Shown here one piece after another: positions 53,406 through 63,700 of a stretch of DNA of 64,000 bases; the first letter of the stretch is position 1; each line of letters opens with the position of its first letter. This DNA comes from an uncultured Erythrobacter sp. (GTDB lineage Bacteria; Pseudomonadota; Alphaproteobacteria; Sphingomonadales; Sphingomonadaceae): positions 124,001-188,000 of the forward strand of contig CANLVN010000003.1 in the NCBI GenBank assembly GCA_947494705.1. The letters run 5' to 3'. A program made the translations under genes and the position numbers. A model generated the notes under the pieces. The model ran no database searches, was not told the DNA's origin, and worked only from the letters and a program-made list of their open reading frames with translations.

Positions 53406-53742
53406 TGGATGATGCTCCATCGGCCTCACTCTGCCGGATTCCATGCAGCAAATGACGTTCTGGAATTCTAAGCGCTCACGCGCGGGGCGAGAGCGCTTCG
53501 TTCCCAATCGCAGCTCCCATCATGGCGACAGGGTCCGAAACGTCACAAGCGATACGATCCATGACGTTAAGTATCGCGAATGCCTGAAATCTTCGGTTTG
53601 CTCGATTAAGGGGAACTACCGGATGATTTTCGTCGGTCAGTCAGCGGGGTGCGATCTAAGAGCGGTGGTAACCAAGGCGAACGAATTGGGGCGGTGTAGC
53701 CGGGAATAATCTCCGCGGAGCATTTCGGCCGCCTTGGCGTCG
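53406..53742. other. Intergenic region without convincing gene
   Basis: These 337 bp lie between the divergent start of the globin receptor and the stop of the DUF481 gene. A short plus-strand frame from 53443 to 53709 lacks a ribosome site and recognisable sequence. I see no strong terminator apart from the small palindrome CTCCGCGGAG near 53711. Confidence 0.6.
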
Positions 53743-54708
53743 TTAGAAGTCGTAGATGATCGTAATCCGGCTCAGCGTGTCCGTCTTGACGGCTCCTACC
53801 GGCGGATTGGTGTCGTGCTCGATCGTGTAAGACAGGCGCGCGCTCAGGCTGTCGCTCAACTTGGCGTTGAGGCCGGTCACGAGGTTGATGCTGGTGTTGT
53901 TACCGTCGATGATGGCAACTGCGCTCCCGCCGGCTTCGGCGACAGCATTGGTATCCTGGGTCAGCTTGAGGCGATCCGAAATCTCCCAGTCGAAATCGAC
54001 GCCGATCAGTCCGGCAATGCTCGACTCAGAAGTGCCATCGACGAATTCTGTCACTCGGTAGGCGGGGCCGACCTTGGCCGACAATTTGATACTGTCGTCG
54101 TCGATGATCCGGTAGCCGAGGCCGCCCGAGACCGCATAGCGTCCCGAGAAGCCCTGGAAGCGGTCGCGCTCATACTGGGCCAGCGCGTAGGCGAAAAGGC
54201 GATCGGAAAGCTTCAGGTTTGGCTCGTAGGCGGCGAGAAACTGCTCGCGCGTAGTTACGCCGTTGGAGCGCTGGAAATCTCCACGAAGCCGCAACTTGTG
54301 GCGCCAGTCGATGCCTTCTCGGGTAAGTCCGATTGATGCGGTCAATCCGGTGTTCGAGGAATTGCCGCTCGAATTGAACGCACCGAATTCGCCGCGCCCG
54401 CTCCAGTTGTCGAACAGCCCGGCGTTGCGGATTTCCATTTCCTCGGCGCGCTTCTCCTCCGCTTCGCGTGCGGCGAGTCGCGTTTCGACGCGGGTGCGGT
54501 AATCAGCGAAGATCGCGTTGAGCTCTTCCGAATTGCCGGGGAATGTCTCGTCGGCGAGGTCGATGATCACCTGCATCGCCTCGATATCATCGCTTTCCTG
54601 CGCTTTCTCGATCATCGCGCGCACAGGATCGGGCAGTTCGGCTTTCGCAGCCGATGGCACGAGCGCAAGCGTAGCCGCGCTGGCGAGCGCCAGTGACAGT
54701 CTGGTCAT
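53743..54708 (-). CDS. DUF481 outer-membrane beta-barrel protein
   Basis: The 321-aa protein has a signal peptide (LALASAATLALVPSAAKA), then a charged helical stretch (residues 25-95). A run of amphipathic strands alternating aromatic and polar residues ends in SRITIIYDF, the C-terminal Phe signature of outer-membrane barrels. DUF481 (YdiY-like) proteins are salt-inducible outer-membrane proteins. A start 11 codons upstream (54741) is weaker. Confidence 0.85.
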   Translation of the reverse strand: MTRLSLALASAATLALVPSAAKAELPDPVRAMIEKAQESDDIEAMQVIIDLADETFPGNSEELNAIFADYRTRVETRLAAREAEEKRAEEMEIRNAGLFDNWSGRGEFGAFNSSGNSSNTGLTASIGLTREGIDWRHKLRLRGDFQRSNGVTTREQFLAAYEPNLKLSDRLFAYALAQYERDRFQGFSGRYAVSGGLGYRIIDDDSIKLSAKVGPAYRVTEFVDGTSESSIAGLIGVDFDWEISDRLKLTQDTNAVAEAGGSAVAIIDGNNTSINLVTGLNAKLSDSLSARLSYTIEHDTNPPVGAVKTDTLSRITIIYDF

Positions 54709-54712
54709 TACA

Positions 54713-55237
54713 TCACCCCTGTTTGAGGCGCATCCGGCCAAGGAAATCGGTCTTGCCGATCTCGACCCCCAGATGGCGGGCGATGGAATAGGCCGCGCTG
54801 CAGTGGAAATAAAAGTTCGGCTGGCTGAAGCTCAGCAGGAAGTCCTCGACCGTGAAATCAAGTCGCGTGGTCTTGAACTCAAAGCGCATGTCGCGCCCCA
54901 TCCACTCTTCCATCTCGTCTTCGGTAAGCCGTTCGAACACCGCTTTCGCGTCGTCGAGCTTTTCGCGCAGGCCATCGAAGGTGCCCGGCGGCGGGCTGAG
55001 GTCCGGGCCGTAAACACCCTGTCGCACACCGGCGATGGCGCCTGCGGTGTGTTCGGCCACACTCTTGATCTGATAGCTGAAGGGCAGCATGTCCTCGATC
55101 AGGCGCGCCTCGAGGATCCGGCTCGCATCGCATTCCTGCTGAGCGCACCAGCTTTCCGTCTTGTCCAGCAGGTGGCGGGCGGTTCCGAGCATTTGAAGGC
55201 CACTCGGCACGAAGGCTGCGTGAAGCGAAATCGGCAT
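54713..55237 (-). CDS. DUF1993 protein (DinB-like fold)
   Basis: The 174-aa helical protein begins MPISLHAAFVPSGLQMLGTARHLLDK. It carries ARLIEDMLPFSYQIKSVAEHT near residue 45 and FLLSFSQPNFYFHCSAAYSIARHLGVEIGK near the C-terminus, the DUF1993 pattern. The fold resembles DinB four-helix bundles with possible metal-binding His residues. Function is unknown. It lies 4 bp upstream of the DUF481 gene on the same strand. Confidence 0.85.
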   Translation of the reverse strand: MPISLHAAFVPSGLQMLGTARHLLDKTESWCAQQECDASRILEARLIEDMLPFSYQIKSVAEHTAGAIAGVRQGVYGPDLSPPPGTFDGLREKLDDAKAVFERLTEDEMEEWMGRDMRFEFKTTRLDFTVEDFLLSFSQPNFYFHCSAAYSIARHLGVEIGKTDFLGRMRLKQG

Positions 55238-55258
55238 ATTCTATCCTCTCTTGTCATG

Positions 55259-55300
55259 AAAAAAGCCCGGAAGCGCGCACTGGCACCACCGGGCTTTTAT
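55259..55300 (-). terminator. gcrA terminator
   Basis: AAAAGCCCGG at 55261-55270 pairs with CCGGGCTTTT at 55289-55298 around an 18-nt loop. On the minus strand it follows the gcrA stop (55314) and ends in a T-run, so it terminates gcrA before the DUF1993 gene. Confidence 0.85.
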
Positions 55301-55313
55301 TCTCAATTCGTGT

Positions 55314-56015
55314 TCAGCGGACGCGTGGGCCACCGAAGGGAAGCGGGGGTGGGGGACGCCGCGCGCCGCGCGGCAGCTGTGCCTGATAGGCCCGCCCGCA
55401 ATGTTCGACGCAATAGGGGAAGCCGGGGTTCACCTCGTTCCCGCAGAAATGGAAATCGGGCTCGCCCGGATGGCCCATTGGCCAGCGGCACACCTTGTCC
55501 GACAGGTCGAGCAGGCTGGTCTTGTCCGCAATCGACGGGTCGGGCTTTGCCGGCACGAGGCGGCGCGGCGGAGCGGGGGGGATCGGCGCCTGCTGGTCGC
55601 CAGGACCCTGACGCAGGAAGCCACCGGGTCCGACAGAGACGATCTTGGGCAGGTCGGGCGTCGGATTGGGAATGGCCTGGTTATTGCCGCCCGTATCCTT
55701 CGCGCTGTCTTTCGCCTCGACAGGAGCCGGCGCGGGTGCAGGCTCGGCCTTGGGCGCAGCCGGTTTTGCCGCAGGCTTGGCCGCTGCGGGCGTTGCCTTC
55801 TTGGCAGGAGTGCTCTTGGCGCTGGTCTTCTTCGCGGTCTTCTTCTTATCGTTGGCCTTAACCGGGGAGGGGCGCGACTTGAGACCGAGGCGGTGAGCCT
55901 TGCCGATCACGGCATTGCGGCTGACCCCACCCAATTCATCGGCAATCTGGCTTGCGGTCGATCCGCCTTCCCACATCTTCTTGAGCGTTGCGATGCGCTC
56001 GTCCGTCCAACTCAT
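55314..56015 (-). CDS. gcrA: GcrA cell-cycle regulator
   Basis: The 233-aa protein starts with the diagnostic MSWTDERIATLKKMWEGG, then GGVSRNAVIGKAHRLGLKSR. An Ala/Lys/Pro-rich linker (residues 50-150) leads to a C-terminal domain with CRWPMGHPGEPDFHFCGN and YCVEHCGRAYQ cysteines. GcrA is an alphaproteobacterial sigma-70 cofactor that reads CcrM-methylated GANTC sites. The linker is longer than in Caulobacter. Confidence 0.95.
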   Translation of the reverse strand: MSWTDERIATLKKMWEGGSTASQIADELGGVSRNAVIGKAHRLGLKSRPSPVKANDKKKTAKKTSAKSTPAKKATPAAAKPAAKPAAPKAEPAPAPAPVEAKDSAKDTGGNNQAIPNPTPDLPKIVSVGPGGFLRQGPGDQQAPIPPAPPRRLVPAKPDPSIADKTSLLDLSDKVCRWPMGHPGEPDFHFCGNEVNPGFPYCVEHCGRAYQAQLPRGARRPPPPLPFGGPRVR

Positions 56016-56094
56016 AAATGATCCGTTCTTTCGTTGCGTGGCCTTACAGATAGGCAGCTTGTCACAAAGTGCCAGAGGGCCTAGCGGTGCGCCC

Positions 56095-56961
56095 ATGGCA
56101 GACGAGCTTTCCGCAAAATCCGTAAGCAACGCCGTATCCAAGGCAAATTTTGCTCCGCGCGGCGTACCGATCATCACCGGGGTCAACCGCGTGGGGCTTC
56201 TTGCCCTCTATATGAAGGAGGTGCGGCGGTTTCTCAAGGTCCAGACGCAGACGATCTGGGCTCCAGCGGTCACGACGCTGCTGTTTCTGGTGATCTTCAC
56301 GGTTGCGCTGGGGCGGGGCGGGCGCGAAGTGCTGGGGGTGGAGTTCGCCAGCTTCGTCGCGCCGGGCCTTATCGTGATGGGAATGATGCAGAACGCCTTT
56401 GCCAATTCGTCCTTCTCGCTGCTCTCGGGCAAGATCCAGGGTACGATCATCGACCTGTTGATGCCGCCGCTTTCGCCGGGCGAATTGATGGCAGGAATCG
56501 TGGCCGCAGCGGTGACCCGCGCGGTTGCGGTGGGGTGCACAGTGGCGGTGGCGATGATCCTTTGGCCGGATGTCACGCTGGGCATGGAGCACGCCTGGGC
56601 GATCGTTTGGTTCGGGCTGATGGGTGCGATCATGCTCGCATTGCTGGGACTTGCGACCTCGATCTGGGCGGAGAAGTTCGACCACAACGCGGCGATCACC
56701 AACTTCATTATCGCCCCGCTCTCGCTGCTGTCGGGCACGTTCTACGTGATCGACAACCTCGCCCCCGCATTCCAGGCGGTGAGCCGCGCGAACCCGTTCT
56801 TCTACGTCATTTCGGGCTTCCGCTATGGCTTTCTGGGCGAAAGCGACATCGGCACCAGCAGCGCAGTCATAGCGGCAGCGGCCGGGCTAGCGATGTTTAA
56901 TCTGCTGATGGCGGTCGCAGTTTACTTTGTCTTGCGCTCAGGCTGGAAGCTGAAGAGCTGA
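56095..56961 (+). CDS. ABC-2-type transporter permease
   Basis: This 288-aa membrane protein has six helices. It contains LYMKEVRRFLKVQTQTIWAP, FVAPGLIVMGMMQNAFANSS and PLSLLSGTFYVIDNLAPAFQ, as in export permeases of the ABC-2/DrrB class. No ATP-binding subunit gene is adjacent. The substrate is unknown. The start at 56095 gives the usual cytoplasmic N-terminus; it diverges from gcrA with an 79-bp gap. Confidence 0.88.
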   Translation: MADELSAKSVSNAVSKANFAPRGVPIITGVNRVGLLALYMKEVRRFLKVQTQTIWAPAVTTLLFLVIFTVALGRGGREVLGVEFASFVAPGLIVMGMMQNAFANSSFSLLSGKIQGTIIDLLMPPLSPGELMAGIVAAAVTRAVAVGCTVAVAMILWPDVTLGMEHAWAIVWFGLMGAIMLALLGLATSIWAEKFDHNAAITNFIIAPLSLLSGTFYVIDNLAPAFQAVSRANPFFYVISGFRYGFLGESDIGTSSAVIAAAAGLAMFNLLMAVAVYFVLRSGWKLKS

Positions 56962-57005
56962 TTGCCCATTCGCGGCCCTGGCATCGCGCCAGCGCCGAAA
57001 TGAGA

Positions 57006-57386
57006 CTAGTGTGTCAGCGAACGCCGCATCGTGTAGCGGCCATCCTTGAACTGTTCGAACAGTTGCGGGACGGTCGGATGATCGACAGGATCGCCGCTGG
57101 CATCTGCCACAAGGTTACCTTGGCTTACATAGGCAACGTAGCTCGATTCATCGTTCTCGGCGAGCAAGTGATAAAACGGCTGATCGCGCGGCGGACGCAT
57201 GTCTTCAGGAATCGATTCGTACCACTCCTCGCTGTTCGCGAAGACCGGGTCCACATCGAAAACCACGCCGCGAAAGTCGAGCAGGCGATGGCGCACGACG
57301 TCGCCGATACCAAAGCGGCTACGCGAGGAGCGCGGGGCGTTGATGGTGCGTCCCGCCTGACTGGAGAAGAAGTGAGCGCGTTCCAT
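57006..57386 (-). CDS. hspQ: Heat shock protein HspQ
   Basis: This 126-aa protein has the HspQ/YccV domain: FGIGDVVRHRLLDFRGVVFDVDP, then PPRDQPFYHLLAENDESSYVAYVSQ-type sequence. HspQ is a Lon protease specificity enhancer in enterobacteria and was earlier named a hemimethylated-DNA-binding protein. The first 20 residues are not conserved, so a later start is possible. Confidence 0.9.
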   Translation of the reverse strand: MERAHFFSSQAGRTINAPRSSRSRFGIGDVVRHRLLDFRGVVFDVDPVFANSEEWYESIPEDMRPPRDQPFYHLLAENDESSYVAYVSQGNLVADASGDPVDHPTVPQLFEQFKDGRYTMRRSLTH

Positions 57387-57599
57387 AGAGGGTCGAATAT
57401 GGACCTGTTATTCGGCAAAACAAGCACATTGAGCAGCACGACCTCGAGATATGCCCGCATTTTGCGGCAAAGAGGGGGTGATCGGGGGTTGGCAAGCCCG
57501 ATGGCCTGCGCTAACGGGCGCGCTTCCGAAGGACGGCCTGACCAAGCCGCCACGCTCTATCCGCCCCAGATGGCGCGGCGGTTGAGCGAAGAGGAATGC

Positions 57600-57691
<92 letters not shown>

Positions 57692-57869
57692 TTCCGTTCT
57701 TACGCGACCTCATGCGATCTACCGCGAACCACTCAAAGCCGTGTAATAACTTGCTTTCTTGCAATTAATCGGATCGCTGCAGTTCGTAGCGCTTCGCGCT
57801 AGACCGCATTCAAGATTATGACGAATATTATGACTTGTCGTCTTGCTTGGACAGTGTCATGCACTCACA

Positions 57870-59042
57870 ATGCACACGCGGAACAAGCTCAACGTCAAGA
57901 AGATCGCCTCGCTGACCACGTCAGGTGTCTACGGCGACGGCGGAGGGCTATATGTGCGAGTTAGAGCCTCTGGCAGTCGTTCATGGATATTCGTGAAGAT
58001 CGTAGACGGCATTCGACGTGAATTAGGTTTGGGCTCACTATTCGATGTAAGCTTGGCGGAAGCCCGAGAAGAAGCGGCTCGTCTGAGAAGGACTTTTCGG
58101 GAAGGTCGCGATCCGGTCACTGAACGTCTTGCGGCCAAAAGGGAGGCAACGCCAGTTCTAACGTTTGGTGACTTTGCTGAGCCATTCATCGCGCGAATGA
58201 TCCAAGCTCACCGAAACGAAAAGCATCGAAAGCAATGGCTATCAACCATCCGGACTTACGCTGCTGACCTTTACCCACAACCTATTGATTCTATCGAAAC
58301 CAAAGATGTCCTTGGCGTCCTGGAGCCGATCTGGCTTGAGAAAGCTGAGACTGCGAGCCGTGTCCGTCAGCGTATCGAAAAAATTCTGAACGCCGCTAAG
58401 GTCGAAGGGCACTTTGCGGGTGACAACCCTGCAAGGTTGGTCGGGCATCTAGACCAGTTGCTTCCGCGTCAGCCCAAGTCAAAAGGGCACCATAGCGCGC
58501 TGCCCTATGCAGAACTTCCAAGCTTCATGGCTCAGCTTCGCACTCGAAAGGGAGCAGCAGCAAGGGCTCTAGAATTCACGATCCTCACGGCGGCAAGGAC
58601 CGGAGAGACACTTCATGCGACCTGGTCCGAGATCGATTTTAATGCTGCGATATGGACCATGCCAGGTGATCGCATGAAGGCGGGGGTAGAGCATCAAGTG
58701 CCTTTGAGCTCTGCCGCAATTGATGTCTTAACCCAGCTTAGCCAAGACCGCTGCGATCCTAGCCGCAAAATCTTCCACAATGGCAAAGGGTCGTCGCTCT
58801 CCAACATGGCCATGATGCAAGTCTTGAGACGGATGAAGCGGGACGACATTACTGTTCATGGCTTCCGCTCAACTTTCCGCGACTGGGTCGGTGAAGAAAC
58901 GCGCCATGCTCGTGAGGATGCTGAGATGGCATTGGCACACCAGGTCGGAAACAAAGCAGAGCGAGCCTATCGTAGAGGGCGTTCGCTGGGCAAGCGGCGG
59001 GAGATGATGCAGGATTGGGCAGCGTTCGCGACGCAAAGTTAG
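57870..59042 (+). CDS. P4-type tyrosine integrase (DUF4102 family)
   Basis: The 390-aa recombinase has the N-terminal arm-binding DUF4102 domain (VYGDGGGLYVRVRASGSRSW) and a central SAM-like domain. The C-terminal catalytic domain has Arg in TAARTGETLH, HxxR in HGFRSTFRDWV, the second His in ALAHQVG and the nucleophile Tyr in RAYRRG. Family members insert islands at tRNA genes. Codon use is visibly richer in A/T than the upstream genes. ATG 57870 is chosen over a TTG at 57843. Confidence 0.93.
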   Translation: MHTRNKLNVKKIASLTTSGVYGDGGGLYVRVRASGSRSWIFVKIVDGIRRELGLGSLFDVSLAEAREEAARLRRTFREGRDPVTERLAAKREATPVLTFGDFAEPFIARMIQAHRNEKHRKQWLSTIRTYAADLYPQPIDSIETKDVLGVLEPIWLEKAETASRVRQRIEKILNAAKVEGHFAGDNPARLVGHLDQLLPRQPKSKGHHSALPYAELPSFMAQLRTRKGAAARALEFTILTAARTGETLHATWSEIDFNAAIWTMPGDRMKAGVEHQVPLSSAAIDVLTQLSQDRCDPSRKIFHNGKGSSLSNMAMMQVLRRMKRDDITVHGFRSTFRDWVGEETRHAREDAEMALAHQVGNKAERAYRRGRSLGKRREMMQDWAAFATQS

Positions 59043-59565
59043 GTAGCGTTGAGCGCGGTGATTGGCGGTTGGCCATTGTGGTCTGAAGCGCGGAAAGTCG
59101 CGCATCCGCTAGCGAAAGGGAGTTTCCGATTGATCTGTAGACCAACTTCTCGAAAGCGCCGCGTTTCTGGGATTTGATCGAAAGATAGGTCTCTGACGCT
59201 TCGAAAGAGTCAACGTAACTGGCCATGAATCAGCTGCTCGTCGTTGCCAAGGCTCACGAAGGAGCAAGTGCGCATGCGGTACATGAAGATCAAATTGCTT
59301 AGAAATCGTCGCCAGCGCAAACAGTGCAAGTGGCGATGATTCGGAAAATTCTGGCAAACTGACTGTTCATTTCTCGGTGGTCCTGAATCGATTCTGAAAT
59401 CCCCCAAGTATTTGCCCTTAAGATTTTGTGTAGGGGTGGACGTCACGTGTCGCAGAAACTTGGGATTCTAACCGGCCGATAGAAGTTGCGAGGTGAGTTT
59501 GGGGCTTGAAAACGGCTTGGCAATCGCGTGACTTGTGCGCGACTTTTAGAGGGGTGGCACGATCA
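59043..59565. other. Island intergenic region without convincing gene
   Basis: These 523 bp separate the integrase from the first secreted protein. Base composition is lower in G and C than outside the island. Short frames on both strands lack ribosome sites and family features. I see no tRNA-like segment, long repeat or IS end. Confidence 0.6.
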
Positions 59566-60186
59566 ATGAACAAGAACCCATCGGTTTTCGTCGGCACCTC
59601 CATTATCGCCTTGACGTGCGCATCTGTCGCGAGCGCTCAGCAAGAGACCAAAGACTTTGTATACGATGCGTTGGGGCGCCTGACCACGGCCGAGGCGACA
59701 GGCGGTACGAACAACGACGATACGCGCACGGTCTGCTATGACGCGATGGGCAACCGCCTTGAGTTCATGACGCGCAACGATGGTTCAATTCCAGTTTGCG
59801 CCAACTTGCCCACGGCCACGCCTACTCCCGGTCCAACGCCGACCCCTACTCCAACGCCAACACCGACACCCACAAACAGCCCGCCCGATGCAATTCCCGA
59901 TATTCTTACGGGTCATTGCTACACGAGCCAGTTTATCGACGTCACTGTCAATGACAGTGATCCTGACGGGGATTCACCCCTCACGGTCACGTCGGTTGCC
60001 AAGGATTACGGCGCCGCAGGCGCGTCCCTTTACTCAAGTACAACGATCCAGGTCAGTTTCGGTCCAGCGAATGATTTGTCTGAATTCACCTACACCTTAG
60101 AGGATCCATCCGGGGCAACTGATACGACCTGGCTGAAGGTGAGGACCTTAAGCTGCGGTTGGGGAGGAGGTGGTCAAGAGCCATGA
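59566..60186 (+). CDS. Secreted mini-RHS protein with Thr-Pro linker and Ig-like domain
   Basis: This 206-aa protein has a signal peptide (VFVGTSIIALTCASVASA). One or two YD-type units follow (FVYDALGRLTTAEATGG and VCYDAMGNRLEF), then a perfect Thr-Pro repeat linker at about nt 59815-59875. A tandem-Ig/cadherin-like domain with VNDSDPDGDSPLTVTSV is next, and the C-terminus is Gly-rich. It resembles a detached fragment of an RHS-type protein but keeps its own export signal. Function is unknown; it may be an accessory or decoy of the large RHS protein downstream. Confidence 0.7.
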   Translation: MNKNPSVFVGTSIIALTCASVASAQQETKDFVYDALGRLTTAEATGGTNNDDTRTVCYDAMGNRLEFMTRNDGSIPVCANLPTATPTPGPTPTPTPTPTPTPTNSPPDAIPDILTGHCYTSQFIDVTVNDSDPDGDSPLTVTSVAKDYGAAGASLYSSTTIQVSFGPANDLSEFTYTLEDPSGATDTTWLKVRTLSCGWGGGGQEP

Positions 60187-60235
60187 TTCAGCTTCGGACA
60201 GTTCTGTGATTTGTTGCCAGATGGAGGAAGCAGGC

Positions 60236-60685
60236 ATGCGGTTTATTCATTTCACAGGAATTCAAGGCGTTGCGTTAGTAATGCTCCTGGTTTCCGCTGT
60301 TCCTGCAAGTTCGCAAAGCGCCAGATCAGGAGTTGGAGGCAATGTTGAATTGCAGCGACTCTGCATGGCCAGACCCCATGCAAACGTAGCTCAAGTCCCA
60401 GCCGAACGGCGCGGTCGCGATTTCTATATTCTCGCAGTTCCCGTCTCTGCGGAGGATTTCAAAGCAAAGGGCTTTCGAGAGGTCTCTTGTGAGCAGGCTG
60501 GGCTGAACAATGATCGGGCCCTTATCCGCTACCGCAATCGTGTCTGCACTCTGGCCACAAAGGGAAACGAGCCGGTTCAAGGTCAGCTGGAGAGTGCCCT
60601 AGGCGCCAAGCCTTCAGTCTTGTGCGCGAATGCACAGCTTCTGACAAGCAGATGGTCGGGTGAGAAAGAGTTGGCGGACGAGTAA
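60236..60685 (+). CDS. Small secreted cysteine-containing protein of the island
   Basis: This 149-aa protein has a signal peptide (GVALVMLLVSAVPASSQ). The mature part has four cysteines (LQRLCMARP, VSCEQAGL, RVCTLATK, SVLCANAQ), which could form two disulfides. No family is recognised. It sits between the mini-RHS gene and the large RHS gene on the same strand, and co-function with them is inferred only from position. The ATG at 60236 is the one directly before the signal peptide. Confidence 0.6.
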   Translation: MRFIHFTGIQGVALVMLLVSAVPASSQSARSGVGGNVELQRLCMARPHANVAQVPAERRGRDFYILAVPVSAEDFKAKGFREVSCEQAGLNNDRALIRYRNRVCTLATKGNEPVQGQLESALGAKPSVLCANAQLLTSRWSGEKELADE

Positions 60686-60746
60686 TCTGGTACTCTGCCT
60701 CACCCAAGAATTTTGAAGAAATAGAATGCCGAAAAAGGGGGCCGGA

Positions 60747-63700
60747 ATGAAGGTCAAGCATCTCTACCTTGCAACCACCGCTGTTCTTGCGCCCGCCATA
60801 CTGGCTCATGGCTCGGCAAGTGCACAGACTACCTTGGCAGAACCCGGTATCCGCTCGCCAGTCGACGAGTTCGGTGTAGATGTAAGCTCAGGCCGCGTCT
60901 TCATGCCTTCGCAGAGCATCGCGATCGGAGGCAGCAATGGCCTCGCCCATGTCCGGACGCGTGTCGAAAACGGCTGGCGGCATAACTATCTTATTTCAGC
61001 AGAGGTTTCTTCGGGAAGTTCAACGGCGTTTGTGAACATGGGCGGAGCTCGAATGACCTTTGAGCTCGAGAATGGCGTCTATGTTTCTCAGCAAGGAACC
61101 GGCGAGACGCTTGCAACTGATTTCTCGTCCGGCCTTCACACGCTGACTCTTCGCGATGGGACGCAAGTGATTCTGAAAGAGAGCTATGTGACAGCTGGGC
61201 AGAGCTATTACGGCTCAGCCGACGCCCTAGGTGAGAAGATAATCAGGCCAGATGGTCATGAGACTACACTGCACTACGAAACTCAGTATTACGAAGAATA
61301 CGTCGGCTACTGGCTTAGTGTCTATGTGGTGAGGCTCTCGTCGGTAACGACCAATACATCGTATCAGCTGCTCTTCGAGTATGCGTCCGGGAATCCAGCT
61401 GTGCCAGATGACTGGTATGAAATATCGAAAGTGACTGCAGTCAACAACTCGGTCGACTATTGCCCGACCAACGGTGCTGCATGCACCTTCAGCCAGACTT
61501 GGCCATCGTTAACATACTCAACTTCTGCCTCTGGTACGGACACACTGGAGACTGTCACCGACGTCCTCTCACGCGAGACCCGATACCGGACTGATTCCTC
61601 TGATCGACTGACCGGGATCAAGCGCCCCGAAGACACAAACGACGGCATTGTTTACACCTACGATAACGATGACCGCGTTACATCGGTTGTGAACCAGGGG
61701 AACTACACTCGCTCATATTCGTGGGCAGAGACGACGTCCGAACTGACAGCAACGGCGAATGACTCGCTCGGGCGCGAGGTGGTAACGACGACCGACATTA
61801 CCTCCGGCCTTCTTCTCTCAACCGAGGATGCATTGGGCAACCTCACGCAGTTCGATTACGACTCTGAGGGGCGTATCACGTCGGTCGAAGCCGAAGAAGG
61901 CAACAAGATCGAGTATGATTACGATGACCGGGGGAATGTCACTCAGGTCACCCGCATCGACAAGAGTGGACTGAGCGCAAATGACATCGTTTCCACTGCC
62001 AGTTATCCGACCTCTTGCACCAATCCGATGACCTGTAACAAGCCAACGAGTACGACCGATGCCAACGGCAATGTCACCGATTACACCTACAGCGCGACCC
62101 ATGGCGGCCTGACGAAGGTAGAGCTTCCCGCGGACGAGAACGGTGACCGGCCCACGACCGAAATCAGCTACACCACCCACTACGCTCGGAAGCGGAATTC
62201 GGGAGGGACGCTGGTTCAGGAAACGAATGGTGTGGTTCTGGCGACAGGCACGCGCCAATGCCGCACGAACGAGACCTGCTACGACACTGCCAATGAGAGG
62301 ATGGTCGCGCTTGAGTTTGACAACACGATCTCGGCCAACCTCAATCCGACGCGCCGGGTCATCCGGGCTGGGAACGAGACTTTGCACAATGTGGTCGATC
62401 TGACCTACACCCCGCTGGGCAGAATCGCCACGGCTGATGGCCCGGTACTGGGAACGGGCGATACGACTTCTTATCATTACGACCTCGCCGGTCAGGTCAT
62501 CGGCGTCATCTCCCCCGACCCCGATGGCGGAGGCTCGCTGGATCGCCTAGCGACCCGTATGACCTACAATCAGGACGGTCAAGTCACGCTCACGGAGAAC
62601 GGCTACACCAGCGGTACTGGCCTCAGCGACCTCAATTCCATGACGGTCGATACCGCTGTCGAGACCACCTATGACGAATTCGGGCGTACCGAGACCTCCG
62701 CGCAAATTGCGCCCGGAGGCACCACGGTCTACTCGCTCATGCAATATGGCTATGACGCCGCCGGACGCCCGACCTGCACGGCGCTGCGCATGAATGTCAG
62801 CAGCACCGCGACCACGCTCCCCACCGATGCCTGCGTCGGCATGACTCCGACATCGGGGAATGAGGACCGCATTTCGATGCGCGTCTATGACGCCGCCGAC
62901 CGCGTCACCGAACTCTGGGCCGGCGTCGATACCGATTACCAGCACCAATCCGCCGCCTTGTCCTATAACGGCAACGGCACCGTTGCGTGGGTCGAGGATG
63001 GCGAGGACTTCCGGACCACCTACACCTATGACGACCACGACCGGCTCATCCGCACCCAATTTCCCGACCCGGACAACACGAGCACCTCGCTGTTCTCCGA
63101 TCGCGAAGAGCTCACCTATGACGACAATGGCAATGTCCTGACGCTGCGCACCCGCGCGGGCGAAACCTTCAACTTCGCTTATGACGATCTCAATCGTCTT
63201 ATCGAAAAGGACGTGCCCGCCCGTACGGGGATCGCCACCCACACCCGCGACGTCCACTATGAATACGACCTTCTCGACAGCCTGCTCGAAGCCCGCTTCG
63301 ACAATGCCAGCTTCGGCAGCACCGGCGACCGCATCGCGTTTGCTTATGACGCTCTCGGTCGCCCGGTCACCGCAACGCAAATTATGGACGGCAACATGCG
63401 CGCCATTGGATACCAGTATGACAATGCGGGTAGGCGCACCCGGATCACGCATCCCGACGGCCCCTACTGGACCTACAATTACGACACGCTCAGCCGCCTT
63501 TCGAGCATCGTTGATGATGACAGCATCACCCTGATCACAAATCAGTATGGCGATGCGGGACGCCTCACCGGGCAAACGCGCGAAGGGAGCGCGCCCGACG
63601 AGACCTATACCTATGACGCCGCAAAACGGCTCGACGGCATCGCGCTCGATCACACCAGCAGCAGCTATGACGTCGACCGGGACTACACCTACAATTCCGC

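Noticed and set aside
53443..53709. Plus-strand 88-codon frame upstream of the DUF481 region
   Set aside because: It overlaps the start region of the globin receptor and has no ribosome site or recognisable sequence.
59815..59880. Thr-Pro coding repeat considered as a CRISPR or regulatory repeat
   Set aside because: Units are 6 bp, in frame and contiguous, and encode a protein linker. No spacers are present.
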